Shown piece after piece: positions 43,987 to 55,129 of a DNA stretch of 64,000 nt. Within the stretch, counting starts at the first letter, position 1. Each line of letters begins with the position of its first letter. The notes below the pieces were generated by a model. It was given only the letters and a program-made list of their open reading frames with translations. It ran no database searches and had not been told where the DNA came from. Origin of the DNA: Phaseolus vulgaris (taxonomy: Eukaryota; Streptophyta; Magnoliopsida; Fabales; Fabaceae); assembly GCF_000499845.2 (NCBI RefSeq), contig NC_023758.2, forward strand, positions 11,691,927 through 11,755,926, read 5' to 3'. Made by a program: the position numbers and the translations under genes.

Positions 43987-45027
43987 ATGAAGATGAAGCC
44001 AAACCTTTCTGCGTTCCTATTGTTGTTCCTTCTCCTTCTAGACCAATCCCTTTGCGCCCAGGTTAGTTTTTCTTCCTTTAAAAACTCCCTCGTGAAGTGG
44101 ATAAATGGAAAAAAACCACCCAAGCCAGAATGGGATAATGAAATCTATGACTTTATCAGCCAAAAGTTTTCTCCCCCACAACAAAACCAACCAATGAAAG
44201 GCTTGTCCCGAATCAAAGACTACTTCTCTAACTTTGGCTACCTTCAATCCTCTGGGCCATTCGACGATTATTGGGACCTCCAAACAGTATCAGCCATCAA
44301 GACCTTCCAACGCTCTTTCCATCTCCAAGTTACCGGCACCGTAAACAACCAGACCATTCAACTAATCTCGCGACCACGATGCGCTGTCCCCGACATGGAT
44401 TTCAGCTATAATTTCACCAACAACGTGTCGTTGCCAAAAGCCGGTCACCAGTGGTTCCAAAAGAGAAACCTCACTTACGGTTTTCTTCCGGCAAGTGAAA
44501 TCCCAGCAACCTTCACGAAAGTGTTCAGAGATGCATTCGCGCGGTGGGTGAATGCCACAGGGTTTTTTAACTTCACGGAGACAACCTACGATGATGCGGA
44601 CATTAAGGTAGGATTCTACACTTTCACTCAAGGCGTTAATGACGACTTGTTTGGCTTAAGCTTTATAAGGGAGAAACCTCCGTCTAACAAGAAGACGGCG
44701 GAGATACGTCTGAACAGGAACATGTACTGGGCGCTGCCCAGTGAAAAGGATAGCTTGTCGTGGGAGGATGGAATTCTGGACTTGGAGAGTGTGGCGATAC
44801 ACGAGATAGGGCATTTACTTGGATTTGACCACTCTTTCATGAATGAGTCTGTTATGTACCCTTACGTATTTCCATCACAGCAACGAAAGATAGAACTTTC
44901 CAATTCTGACAAGAACAACATTGAGAAACAGTATGCTAACATCAGCTCTGGCGATGGTGGGTGTTTGGGAGTGCCTTCAATTACCACTTTGACTCTGGGA
45001 TTTGCTTATCTGCTTCTAATGTATTAA
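43987..45027 (+). CDS. Plant matrix metalloproteinase (matrixin), GPI-type C terminus
   Basis: Intronless, 346 aa, the usual length for plant MMPs. Signal peptide about residues 1-24, peptidoglycan-binding-like prodomain about 70-127, cysteine switch PRCAVPD at 130-136 (usually PRCGVPD), zinc site HEIGHLLGFDH at 272-282 with catalytic Glu 273, and Met-turn Met 290 (SVMYP). The loop that in other MMPs holds structural-zinc histidines (HGDG and HLD motifs) is YTFTQGVNDDLFG...TAEIRLN here, so that site seems lost. A Gly/Cys segment followed by a hydrophobic C-terminal stretch (about 328-346) suggests GPI anchoring. Expected to cleave extracellular proteins at the cell surface. A related inactive-looking gene lies at 56619-57572. 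Confidence 0.93.
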   Translation: MKMKPNLSAFLLLFLLLLDQSLCAQVSFSSFKNSLVKWINGKKPPKPEWDNEIYDFISQKFSPPQQNQPMKGLSRIKDYFSNFGYLQSSGPFDDYWDLQTVSAIKTFQRSFHLQVTGTVNNQTIQLISRPRCAVPDMDFSYNFTNNVSLPKAGHQWFQKRNLTYGFLPASEIPATFTKVFRDAFARWVNATGFFNFTETTYDDADIKVGFYTFTQGVNDDLFGLSFIREKPPSNKKTAEIRLNRNMYWALPSEKDSLSWEDGILDLESVAIHEIGHLLGFDHSFMNESVMYPYVFPSQQRKIELSNSDKNNIEKQYANISSGDGGCLGVPSITTLTLGFAYLLLMY

Positions 45028-45196
45028 GTCTCCTCGTATGTGTCGCACTCCCACGTTTGGTTGTGTTGTTCATTATAAGCTTATTGGGAATAATTTTCTT
45101 TGAAATAAGATTGACGAATGTGTTCGCCACCCTAAAATGTCTTTTGTTTAAGTTGTGCGATTCTTTGGGAAATTTTACCAAGTGCAGTTTTGTTTG

Positions 45197-45750
45197 AGAT
45201 TTAAGTAAATGATCAAATTCTGAAAAAATTGAAAATACTTGATTAAAGTTGCGTAAACAATATCAATTAAATAAACTTCACTTTAAATAAAATCTGCATT
45301 GACAATTTAATATATTTTATCTCAATTAATTAAAGTTGTAAATTCAGTTGTTAAGTTTAGTTGATTTGTTTTAAACAAATGATAATTAATATTTTTTAAA
45401 ATAAAAATATATAGTTAAAAAAATTATTTTATAAATAATACTAAAATTTAATTTAATTTTATTTAAGAAAATTATATGTAAAGTTGAAGAATTAAAATGA
45501 AATTTTTACAATAATTTTAAATAAATTGAGTTAAAAATGATTTGTTTGATAAATTAAAAATATTTAGTATTTTTTAAATATTGTTAAAGTTAAAAAAACA
45601 CTTAAAAAATGTGATATGATTTATGTATACATTTTTAGATTATATAATATATGAAAGTATAAATTATATAATATGTAAAAAGTAATAATACACATGTATT
45701 TATGTAAAATAAATATATAAAAAATAAATTAAATTATTTAATATAAGTCA
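45197..45750. other. AT-rich 3' flank, nothing recognised
   Basis: Between the metalloproteinase and the Mutator-like remnant; no ORF or motif. Confidence 0.5.
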
Positions 45751-46935
45751 TTAAAAGAAGATGATATTAAAATATTTGATGAGAACAACATTACAAATGA
45801 TGACTCTACTGTCTAAATGGACAATTTTCTTGGTTGTGACCTTCATTGCGACAGTAAGAACATTTTGGCTTGTTCTGAATTGGTTGATCCATTTCATTAT
45901 AAAAACGAGTTGTAATTGGTCATCCCGAATGTCGGGGTCAAGTATGATTTGGCCTGGTATAAGTAGACCAATAATCCTCGTTTCGAACAGGATGAAATTC
46001 AACTTGATATGCCTTTCTAATCGTGTGGAGGTTGTAACTAGATCAATGAATGTCATCATTTGTAAATGACAAGAGGAACAAACGACAATAACGTGGCGAC
46101 AGGGAAGTCGAAGAGCTTGGAAGTGACCACAATCACACCACAAATCATTTAATCTAAATGTATATGACTGAGGTCGTCGACCATGTTGGGGGGTGGTTAA
46201 TTCTTAGACATCAAATTCAGAATTTTTTGCATTAAACCTTTATACAAAATACATAGCCGAATCTTGCTGATTTTTTCTAGGTAAGGTTGTGATATATTTT
46301 GGATAATAATGACTTGCGCGTAACATGGTGTCTATTTTGAAGGCTCGTTCAACAAACCATGTTTTTGTTTTTTCGAAAGTTGCCTTAATCAAAGCGGAAA
46401 TTGGCAAGGAACAAGGTCCCTTAAGCACGATGTTAATGCATTCCGCTAGATTTGTGGTCATATGACCATACCTCTTTCCCCCATTGTATGCTTGAGTCCA
46501 TTTCTCTAACAGTATGCGATCTATCCAGAAAAATGCTTGAACTCAGATCGCATAACTGATAGTTTTGCATGTATTGTGGGTTGTTTCATCTCATAAGTTG
46601 TCATAAAAAAGTAAATGAAATTAGTTAAATGATAAAAGGTCGTAATTATGTATGAGAGAAGGTAAAGAATGTCATTACCCATGTTAATCAACTGTCGTTT
46701 GAGCTCAATATTTTTGAATTTTTTTGTTGAAATTCGATGCGATATGGCATATGCAATACACATAAACGAGGTCGTCTCCTTCCCATCCAACTTCTTCAGA
46801 TTGTAATGCAGAAATTATATTGGTTCCTCTATCAGTAATCATGCACAAATTCGACTGAGGTGTCACATATTGTTGCCATATTTGGAAGAGTCAAACAGTT
46901 AATTGATCATTCCAGTTTTGGAAATTTGTTAAAAT
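45751..46935 (-). pseudogene. Mutator-like (MULE) transposase, C-terminal half
   Basis: On the minus strand, in several frames: NLCMITDRGTNIISALQSEE and a YCICHI motif of the MULE transposase core, KKFKNIELKRQLINMG, YEMKQPTIHAKLSVMRSEFK, MTTNLAECINIVLKG, ALIKATFEKTKTWFVERAFK and YPKYITTLPRKNQQ, then a SWIM zinc finger CDCGHFQALRLPCRH near 46080-46140. The N-terminal part is missing beyond about 46935. A stretch between INMG and YEMKQP (about 46600-46675) does not align and may be an insertion or intron. Stops and frameshifts make it non-functional. Confidence 0.87.
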
Positions 46936-46939
46936 TTAA

Positions 46940-48035
46940 AAACATTGACTTCAACCACGTACTACTTACAACATTAGTGGAAAGGTGAAGAACGAAGACT
47001 CATACCTTTCACTTTCCTCTCGGTGAAACAACTGTTACTTTGGAAGATGTGGAATTAATATTGGCTTTACTTATTGATGGAGAGGTTGTCACCGAAATTA
47101 CTAGTGGTGATTTAGTATCTTTGTGTGAGTAGTTGCTCGAATTTATACCACCCTCTACCGTGGTAAAAGGAAATGCAATTAATTTGTCTTGGCTTAACAA
47201 CACTTTTCAGGAACTGCCACATCATGCAACCGATGATGTTATTGCTCAACATGCTCGAGCCCACATATTAACACTTATTGGGAGTCTATTGATGTCTGAT
47301 TCTTCTGGTAGTAAGGTACATTTAATGTATCTATTATTGTTGGCTGACTTGAACAACGCCAGGAATTATAGTTGGGGGTCAGCTGTATTGGCTTCTCTGT
47401 ATCGTGCGCTCGATCACGGAATAGACTTTTATCAAGATAATATTGGAGGTTGCACGCTGCTTTTACAGTGTTGGGCATGGGAACGCCTAACATGGTCCAC
47501 AACTTCAACCATTGAAGTTGAACTTTTTTATTAATTTTCGAGACAAGAAAACAAAGTTCTTAATATTCATTTGCTTATGTTAGGTGGACTCAGAGGATGC
47601 ATAGAACACGCATAGAAGGAACCACTGTTCCCCAAATACGAGCAATGTTTGATTACATTAAAGCTAAAGAGGTTGTGACCAATATATAAACTAACATATC
47701 ATTTGAACTTCATATATCATTTGAACTTCATATTATTGATGTTTCAAACATTTATTTACAGTTTTTTTGGACTCCATATCGAGTGGATTATGTTAGACGC
47801 TTGATCACTATTGAGGTTTCCCTAATTGCACGGGCGGTTGTTCCTCTCATGTTTCACAACGGTTGAATTTCATCAGGTTGATAGAGTTATGCGTCAATTT
47901 GGATTTCGACAGAGTATTCCAAGTGACCCATTAAACCTTGACCAACTTAACAAAGAGGATATTGTTAGAATATATGGCCTTAAACAAGAGGGAGGTGAAT
48001 TGTTTAAAAGGGAATTTTTAAAACTTTTTCAGGTT
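46940..48035 (+). pseudogene. Plant mobile domain (PMD / PP7-long-form-like) remnant
   Basis: Plus-strand pieces follow the PMD in order: THTFHFPLGETTVTLEDVEL (frames mixed), FQELPHHATDDVIAQHARAH, ILTLIGSLLMSDSSGSKVHL, YSWGSAVLASLYRALDHGID, IGGCTLLLQCWAWERL, then RWTQRMHRTRIEGTTVPQIR and, after a GT...AG gap (about 47671-47760), FFWTPYRVDYVRRLITIE and DRVMRQFGFRQSIP. This domain is shared by Mutator-like elements and host MAIN/MAIL proteins. Stops occur near 47130 and 47530; the 3' end is cut at about 48035 by LTR sequence. It lies head-to-head with the MULE remnant, so both may come from one element. Confidence 0.83.
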
Positions 48036-48330
48036 CAATGAAATTCTTTGTATAAATCCAGAACATGAATCAAGTTAGCAAAGAACTCAAGCACTTATGC
48101 AACAATACACAGAAAAACAATCAATTGTTTCTTCGAAACAATCGGTTGTTTATATCAGATAAACTATAAAACAGAATTAAAAGGAGTTCGGAGTAAGAGA
48201 GAATCACACAAACAGCTTTTACTGGTTCACTCTTAAGTCAAGAGCTACATCCAGTCCCCAGAATACCACTGGGTAATCCACTAAGCAAATCAAACCAGAT
48301 TACAAAACACAAACGCATGATCTTGCTAGA
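48036..48330 (-). repeat. LTR fragment related to elements A and B, minus strand
   Basis: Reverse complement carries GTGGTATTCTGGGGACTGG, ATGTAGCTCTTGACTTAAG, AGTGAACCAGTA and the third LTR dyad (48113-48155). It matches the right-hand third of the A/B LTRs; the rest of the LTR is not obvious. Confidence 0.8.
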
Positions 48331-49406
48331 CTTCAACAAAAATTATTGCAGCATCAGTTGAAGTTATCAGACAAACAAAGTGCTTATTAAAAAATAAGCT
48401 CAATTGAGAGCACCAAATGATCCAAGTGATAGATGAAGTATTCACCAACAAAATGTGTAAAGTAAATTACTCATGGTCAGCAAAACCAACAAAACAAGTG
48501 GCACACGAAGTACTCAAACACAAGTGCTAAACAAGTAAAGAAGCAAATCGAAGTTTTTACAAGACAAGTAGAAGAAGTCTACAAAGAACTCAATGTAGTA
48601 AGAGTCATATACAACATGTTAGACGAAGTCTAAGCACCATAGATCTTAAAGATAATTGCATTAGATGATGTTTTTAACGTGCCACGCTGCATGCAAGAAA
48701 GCATGAGCCTTATGTAGACTAGACGATGATCAAATAAACGTAGCAGACGAAGATCATGCGCTGGATGAACATGTGACAGGAAAATTTTCATACTTAATCA
48801 TTTCACTTTACATGTGCTATTTAATTATTTTAAACATGTTTTGATTGTGCTAAGTTATACAATCATATTTGATCAAAATGCATTGTTTGAATTAAAACCT
48901 TATAATGGTTTCTAATGAGTTTTAACGAATATATCTTGTGACCATTTTATCCAATATACTAAAAACATTATGAGCTTAATTGATATATCTTTTTAAAAGA
49001 TATTTTGTGAAAACACAACTATACTTGATTAAAATTTTAAATATGTGCTTAAAAAGAGTTTTCGAAATATACTTTGATAAATATATTCAAGAGAAACTAT
49101 GAAAGATTTATTTCAAAACTTAAATATATTGATTATGTGTTTTGAATTAATATCTAAGAATGAAATGTATTCATAATTCACTTGATATTATAAGAAATTA
49201 AAAATTGTTATTAAATGATATATTTTCTGTGAGAATTGAATATATTAAATCACTACTAATCACAAAGGTTCCTAATATGTTTCCAGAAATCATCAAGATG
49301 TAAAGAAGAATAACGGCACGTTTCCTTATTTAGCGTCCAACGAGTAAGATGAAGTTGTTATAGTGCGAGATTCATTGAAGTTATTTATGATATTTGAGCC
49401 GCTATA
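48331..49406. other. Intergenic sequence, nothing recognised
   Basis: Some GACGAAGTCTA-like short repeats at 48570-48740, otherwise AT-rich without coding similarity. Confidence 0.5.
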
Positions 49407-49749
49407 CAAGAAAATCATTAAATAAAACTAAATTTAGAGACAAAAAATAATTACTTGTTATATTGACTAAATTAGATAATATTTTAGATACTAAACAAAT
49501 TATTGGTATCTAAATTAGTTTCTATTATTTATAAATAATTTCTAAATTAGTACCTAATTAGTTATCAACTTTAAAATCTAACTAATTGATAGTTAATTAA
49601 ATACCAATCTAAAAACTATTTATCAAAAATAGAAACTAATTAAGATACAAATAATTTTGTTGGTTTATAAAATAGTATCTAATTTAGTCAATATAATAAC
49701 TAATTATTTTTTATATTTAAAATTGGTTTCTATTTAATTATTTTCTAGT
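49407..49749. repeat. Foldback MITE (about 340 bp, arms about 160 bp)
   Basis: The left arm (AAGAAAATCATTAAATAAAAC, ...TATTGACTAAATTAGATA...) is repeated in reverse complement in the right arm (...TATCTAATTTAGTCAATA..., GTTTCTATTTAATTATTTTCTAG), with a short centre near 49570. Arms match with scattered changes. No coding capacity. Confidence 0.85.
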
Positions 49750-51700
49750 TGGGAATTAATGATTTTTTATTTCAAATATTTATGTATATGATCCATCTTT
49801 TTAATATTTTTTATTCAAACCATTGATTTACTTATTGCTTTTTATTTTCCAAATTAAATTCAATTAATATCATTAATTTAATTAATCAATCACACCATTA
49901 CAAAAATTGTAAAATTAAAATAAATGGTATAATTTATTTAAAATTAAAATCCATATGTAAATTTTTAATTTTTCCAAATAACTAGAAAAAATTCCTAAAT
50001 AAATAAAAATAAAAAATAGAGTTTGATTACAAAATTCAAGGAAATCGTGGTTACTAACATAATTTCACAGAAAAAAGTTATGTTTTCTAAAAAATTAAAA
50101 AAATTATTTAAATAAAAAAATGTGTTTACATGCACGATTTTTTTAAAACCATTAAAAAATTGAAATCTTGCATGTAAGCATGATTTCAATAAAAAAGCAA
50201 AATTAAAAAAAAAACTTATATAAAAACAATTTCAGAAGTTTTTCCATTCTCGTGCTTGCAATTTTTTTATAATTTGAAATAGTGGTTTCAACCATAATAT
50301 ATCTAATGTTGTATTTCTTTTAAATTTGTGAACTAAATTGCACTAATTTAGTAAAAAAAAGCTCATAAATGTTAAGACAATTTGGTTCTCGTAGTTTGGG
50401 TGGGATGTTGAGGAATCATATGTAGAGGGTCAACCAATGTACTGGGCCTTAGTCAACTACACCGGTCATAGACTGAGGCCCAATATAATTTAAGTGGGAC
50501 AGTGGCCCAACAAGGAACTAGTGAGGTAGTGAACTACGCGTTCACAACAGAGGCTGTGAGCAATGAGTTTTCTTTTAGATGAAGGAGTTTTAATGTCAAT
50601 TTTATTTACTTCTAAAATTAATTGATTAAAATAGAAGGATTTTAAACAAATTCTGAGTTTAAATGATTTTAATATATTAAAAAATTCTTTCAATAAATTA
50701 AAATTTAAAGAATAGAATTAAGCATAGTTTTAAGTATTTTTAATAAATTAAAATGATTATTTAGTTAAAGAAAAAAAAAATTTGTAGTCTATCTACACTA
50801 CAAAAAAAAGTTTAATTTCAAGAGAGGTTTTTTTTACTAGAGATTATTATAATCTTGCCTAAAACATTGCATAAGTTTCTAAAGGTTCTTAAACAAACCA
50901 CGTCTAAATATTGGATTTCCACCTTATTTTTTTCACTTCCTCTTTGTTTTTTTTGGTTTTAGTGGCAAAACACTTCTAGCTTTTTCTACATAATATCCCC
51001 TGCTCATGTCCTAGAAAATCATTTTTGGAGACACACTTTTTCTTATAAACACTTTTTCTTATAAACGATCTTTAACTTTTTCGATCTCTATCTCTAAATA
51101 GAGGTTCTTCTTCACTATGCTTTTTTTTTATTTGATATTGGTTTTTGTTTTGTTCTATTTGATTTTTCAAATTGATTTTCATTTTTCCAAATTCTCATTT
51201 TCAGAAATGTAGTGTGATTGGGGTTTGGTGCTTCGCTCAAGGATCGAAGACTACAAAATAAAACTCCATTAGCATTGAGTTGTTCTCTTTAATCGATCAA
51301 CCGAGCTTTAGGAAATAGCTACTCAATTTTTTTTCATCATTGTTCTTGTTTTATTCTTCATTTATTATTATATTGTCAACTTAGATGATGACAACGAATT
51401 TATATGTATCGTTGAAGAATTTCTTTTTGTCATTTATATGCAAGCTAACCTTTGTAAAGGTAAAAATATTAGTATTAGTAAAAAAACATGGGAGTACAGT
51501 AGTTGTGAATGCATGGTGACATGACAAATGATTTTCCTCCTTGTTTTTGTTAATCTCCCATCCATAAAATGTGAATACGAATATTTAGAACTCTTGTTGG
51601 TTTATCACCAAAGGTTTAAGATGTAAAATTAAAGCGTATAATATTGAACAATAATATACATCATAAGGATTTTATAATATATGATTCTCACACTCCATAC
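49750..51700. other. AT-rich intergenic sequence, no gene recognised
   Basis: A CACTACAAAAAAA word at 50796-50808 looks like a CACTA terminus, but no convincing partner end was found. Nothing else supports a call. Confidence 0.5.
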
Positions 51701-52047
51701 ATTCAATTATAATATACATAGACATTTACCTTGATTTACGAGAATATCTATATGAGCAGTTTCTTTAATCTCCTCTTCTCAATTTATCTCTTGGCAATTA
51801 TGTTCTTGTTACACCCTTTCTTGATGCCAATAGTGAGACAACATCATTTGTGGAGACAAAACCGTATTTCCTTTTATGTTTCCCAATCTCCATCATATTA
51901 GGTTTTCATCAGGTATCATAAGATATATATAACCTCTCAAATTAACTAATAGGCTCTTTTATATTATTAAATCACATTCAAGCCCAAGGCCCAAAATATA
52001 TTTCACATGAGTCATATTATAATGTTAATTTACATAATTTTCTAACA
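51701..52047 (-). repeat. Probable copia LTR end next to a PPT, minus strand
   Basis: On the minus strand CAAGTGGGAGAA (52048-52059) is followed by TGTTAGAAAATTATG, the common copia arrangement of PPT and 3' LTR start. No coding region of the element is recognisable to the right (52060-52590). The left edge of the LTR is a guess. Confidence 0.5.
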
Positions 52048-52728
52048 TTCTCCCACTTGACTCGTGTGGAACTTTAATACTTTAGGATTTAAATAATTAC
52101 ATAAATCATAATGTTCATTAAAAGTCCTTACATAATTTGGTTCTATCATCAATCAAAACTAAGGATACAAAAATAATAAAAGTCATGATGGTTACATGTC
52201 ATTTAATCAACACATTTCCTTCCATGTACTATTATATCATTCTTGCTCCTTAATATGACTTTACAATGAGAAGTTCATAATGAATTCAAACATAATGTCG
52301 TTTTCATCAACAATAACTTAATTGGTTTTCCACATCATAATTTGCATGCATGCACATAAAGTGGAAAACCTATATTTCATAAACATGTATATTAATGAGC
52401 TTAGAGTTTCAAATAACCATTAATAACAACATTTAACATACACTAGTTGTCATAATGTGCATATCATAATTCAACATGCTTAATGCTTAAGATCTTCTTC
52501 CACTTAATGTTTTAGATCTTTCTAATGCTAAATCCAAGTACTTTCAGTCTTTCAATAACATTCAATCAATCTTGCATTGTTGGTTCACTATAAAACATAT
52601 GATTTTATCGACGAATAAAAATACATGGTTCCAAATTCATTAGTAAAATGTAATTATCAACGGATATTTGTCAAATATTAACAGTGGAAGATTTGATCAA
52701 TTATGCGTTTATTCGTTGGTAATTTTAG

Positions 52729-53070
52729 CGCCAACTAGAGAGGCACACCAACTTTGGGTTTATTGTTCTTCAGGCGAGTTTATCTATTGTCAAAATTTGT
52801 TGGTAATGTCCATGGATGTTTATCTTTCGGTAAAATTCATCATCAATAATTCCAGTGCCAAATACGGGAGACACAAGCTTTTGTTTTTTTTTCTTCGGGT
52901 GTGTTTATACGGGAGACACAATTTTAGTGCCAAACAGGGATACACCAACTTTGGGTTCTTTTGTTCTTCGCATGAGCTTATTCGTCAGCTAGATTCATCA
53001 ACTCCAAGCAGGGAGACACAAGCTTTGGGTTTTTGTTCTTCGAGTGTGCCTATCTTTCGGTTATGCCCAT
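52729..53070 (+). repeat. About four degenerate tandem units in the CACTA flank
   Basis: GCCAA(A)-A(C)GGGAGACACA-(A)CTTTGGGTTTTTGTTCTTCG recurs near 52729, 52857, 52930 and 53001, with differing spacing. Confidence 0.7.
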
Positions 53071-53529
53071 GGAATCTCAGTTGTTGGTAAATTGTAAATT
53101 TTTTCACTAAATTCAGAGATTAACATTGACTTTTATATTTCACTTCATATAACTTATGAGTAAAATTAAACTAATGCTTTTTTTATTCGTTCATCTCTTC
53201 GATCTTCTCTTCGCTAGCTCACCCAATCCATCATCAAAACATCTTCTTCTTCGCCTTCTCCATTCCTAAATACTCACCCTGTTGTAGTGAAATTGTTGCA
53301 CAACACACCACCAAATTGTGCTCACCACGAAGTCATAAAACAGCTGCCACCAAACTATGGTCGTGTTGCCTCGCCTACTCCAATAAGAAATGTACGTGTC
53401 ATTCTATTACATTATTTGTACAAATGTTAGGGTTTCTGAATTTTTCTTGTTTGATTGAAATATGTTATACAAAAATTTTAAAATCTTGACATTTATAACT
53501 GTTCATGTCTTGTAGGCACAAAAGCTAAG

Positions 53530-54240
53530 ACAGTTTGTGTTGGTTTATGAGATCTTTCAATAAACCTATATCTAGAAGGATACTAGTCAATTTGTCGATG
53601 AAAGAACTAGGAAGATGTGCATGTAAGCCTTTTATGTATCTTAACATTTTTTTATCCTTAAACTTGTACATACATTTAATAATTCTTCATTTGTTATTAA
53701 CAGGAAGGCTTTGAGACTAGACTTTCACAAGCTAGAACTAATGTTGAGTTTTGTGCTGATGAATTAGAAGAAGTTAACCATGTTGAACCTACACAAGAGG
53801 AGATGATTAGGACTCAGTGTTGGGTTGAGACAATTGGTGGAAAAAGAAAAGGAAGAGTTTATAGAGTTGGGCAACTTGCTTCAAATTATAAAGGTAGAAA
53901 TGAAATCTTTAAGTAGCAACCTTCACTTTTTATCGTAGTTTTGAAGATATTTCTCAACTTAGGCAATGACTTTCAGCAAGCAGGCGAATGAACGATTAAA
54001 CCGTTACTTTCAATCCTCTCAATCACTATTTGGTATAATTATGCAATTCCTCCCTCTTGATGTTCAAAGTCTTCTACAATAGCACCATTCCAGTCAAGTG
54101 TAGCAAAATCCACAAATCCCACAATAATAGGAGCATCCTCAGCAACAAGACCCTCAACAACAACAAAATAATCAAGAAGTGTAAAATCCATATCAACCAC
54201 AATCCTTTCCTAATTATGCACATAACTAAATTTCATATTT
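53530..54240 (+). pseudogene. CACTA ORF1 fragment (Transposase_24 / Ptta type) with introns
   Basis: Exon text DTSQFVDERTRKM ends at a GTAAGC donor (intron 53623-53703, acceptor AACAG). The next exon reads EGFETRLSQARTNVEFCADE, then EEMIRTQCWVETIGGKRKGR and VYRVGQLASNYKG, ending at a GTAGAA donor near 53893. A third exon may start after CTTAG near 53963 (AMTFSKQANERLNRYFQSSQ). The W---GG-KKGRVYG-G block is characteristic of plant Ptta/En-Spm proteins. 5' and 3' ends are decayed. Confidence 0.75.
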
Positions 54241-54710
54241 AAAACTTTAATGATATATGTACAATTTTCTTACTTCAGTTTTACATTTTAGGTTGTGATG
54301 CACATTTATTTGATCTTTTATAACTTCATTAATAATATGTTTTTCATTTATACATTTCATAAATTGATAAGTTTGATATGAAATTGTTTGAGATTTTTGG
54401 AATTGTCATAGGTTAAATTGTTTGATTTGTCCAAATGTGTGAAAAATCTAGCAAGCAGATTGACAATTTAAAAATTATTATGTTACCGACGAATTATCGA
54501 CAAAAATATAAACTTGATAACATGAAAGTACCGACAAATAATAATACGAAGCCAACACAACTCACGACCAATTAAAATATTTACCTACCACACTAGATTT
54601 GTCGATAATGACAAACAACCACACTTGTCACCCATTTCATGTACTTGTGTTGGCTACGCTTGTTGATGAAAATAGATATATCGATAATTATCGAAGGTCA
54701 CATCCCTTAT

Positions 54711-54932
54711 TGTAATTATTATTTTTTTTAATTATTTTTATTCCTTTTAGCGGTTGTTGGTTACCTAACTTACCAGATTCGTTTCTTTCTCTTTTAATAG
54801 CTTCCTCTGTTTGCTTGTAAGGTGATTCAATACATTCAATGAGAATAAACTTTTTTAGGGATACAAATTACAAATCCTTTGCCACATAAGGTTTTCATTT
54901 TTTTCTTTCAAACACAAACTCTGTTTTCATCA
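54711..54932 (+). repeat. 5' LTR of the deleted copia element
   Basis: TGTAATTATTA...TTTTCATCA, directly before the PBS. Shares TTTAGCGGTTG-(T/C)(T/C)GGTTACC and AATAAACTTTTT--GGGATAC with 56195-56386. Confidence 0.88.
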
Positions 54933-55129
54933 TGGTATCCAGAGTAGGTTGAAGAACCCTGTTATGTTTTCGTTGTGTTCATCTCCCTTAATCCTTCTAT
55001 TTCTTTTTTGTGGGTTCGTGTTTGTTCTTTCCTTTCCATGAATTAAACTTGTTTTCATAAAACTGCCTGATAATTCATCTGTCACTTTTGAATATATGCT
55101 GGAACAATACAATTTGATAATAATCTTAC

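Larger units (their letters stand above)
52590..54710 (+). mobile_element. CACTA element remnant
   Basis: Subterminal-type repeats on both sides (TTATCGACGAATA near 52605; ACCGACGAATTATCGACAAA near 54486, GTCGATAATGAC near 54612) surround a Transposase_24-type gene fragment. No clean TIR seen. Confidence 0.6.

Noticed and set aside
43875..44066. 63-codon ORF overlapping the start of the metalloproteinase in another frame
   Set aside because: It begins upstream of the probable TATA box, has no family similarity and overlaps a strong gene in another frame.
50796..51215. Possible small CACTA element starting CACTACAAAAAAA
   Set aside because: A weak ATGTAGTGTG word near 51206 is not a convincing inverted end, and there is no TSD or subterminal repeat.
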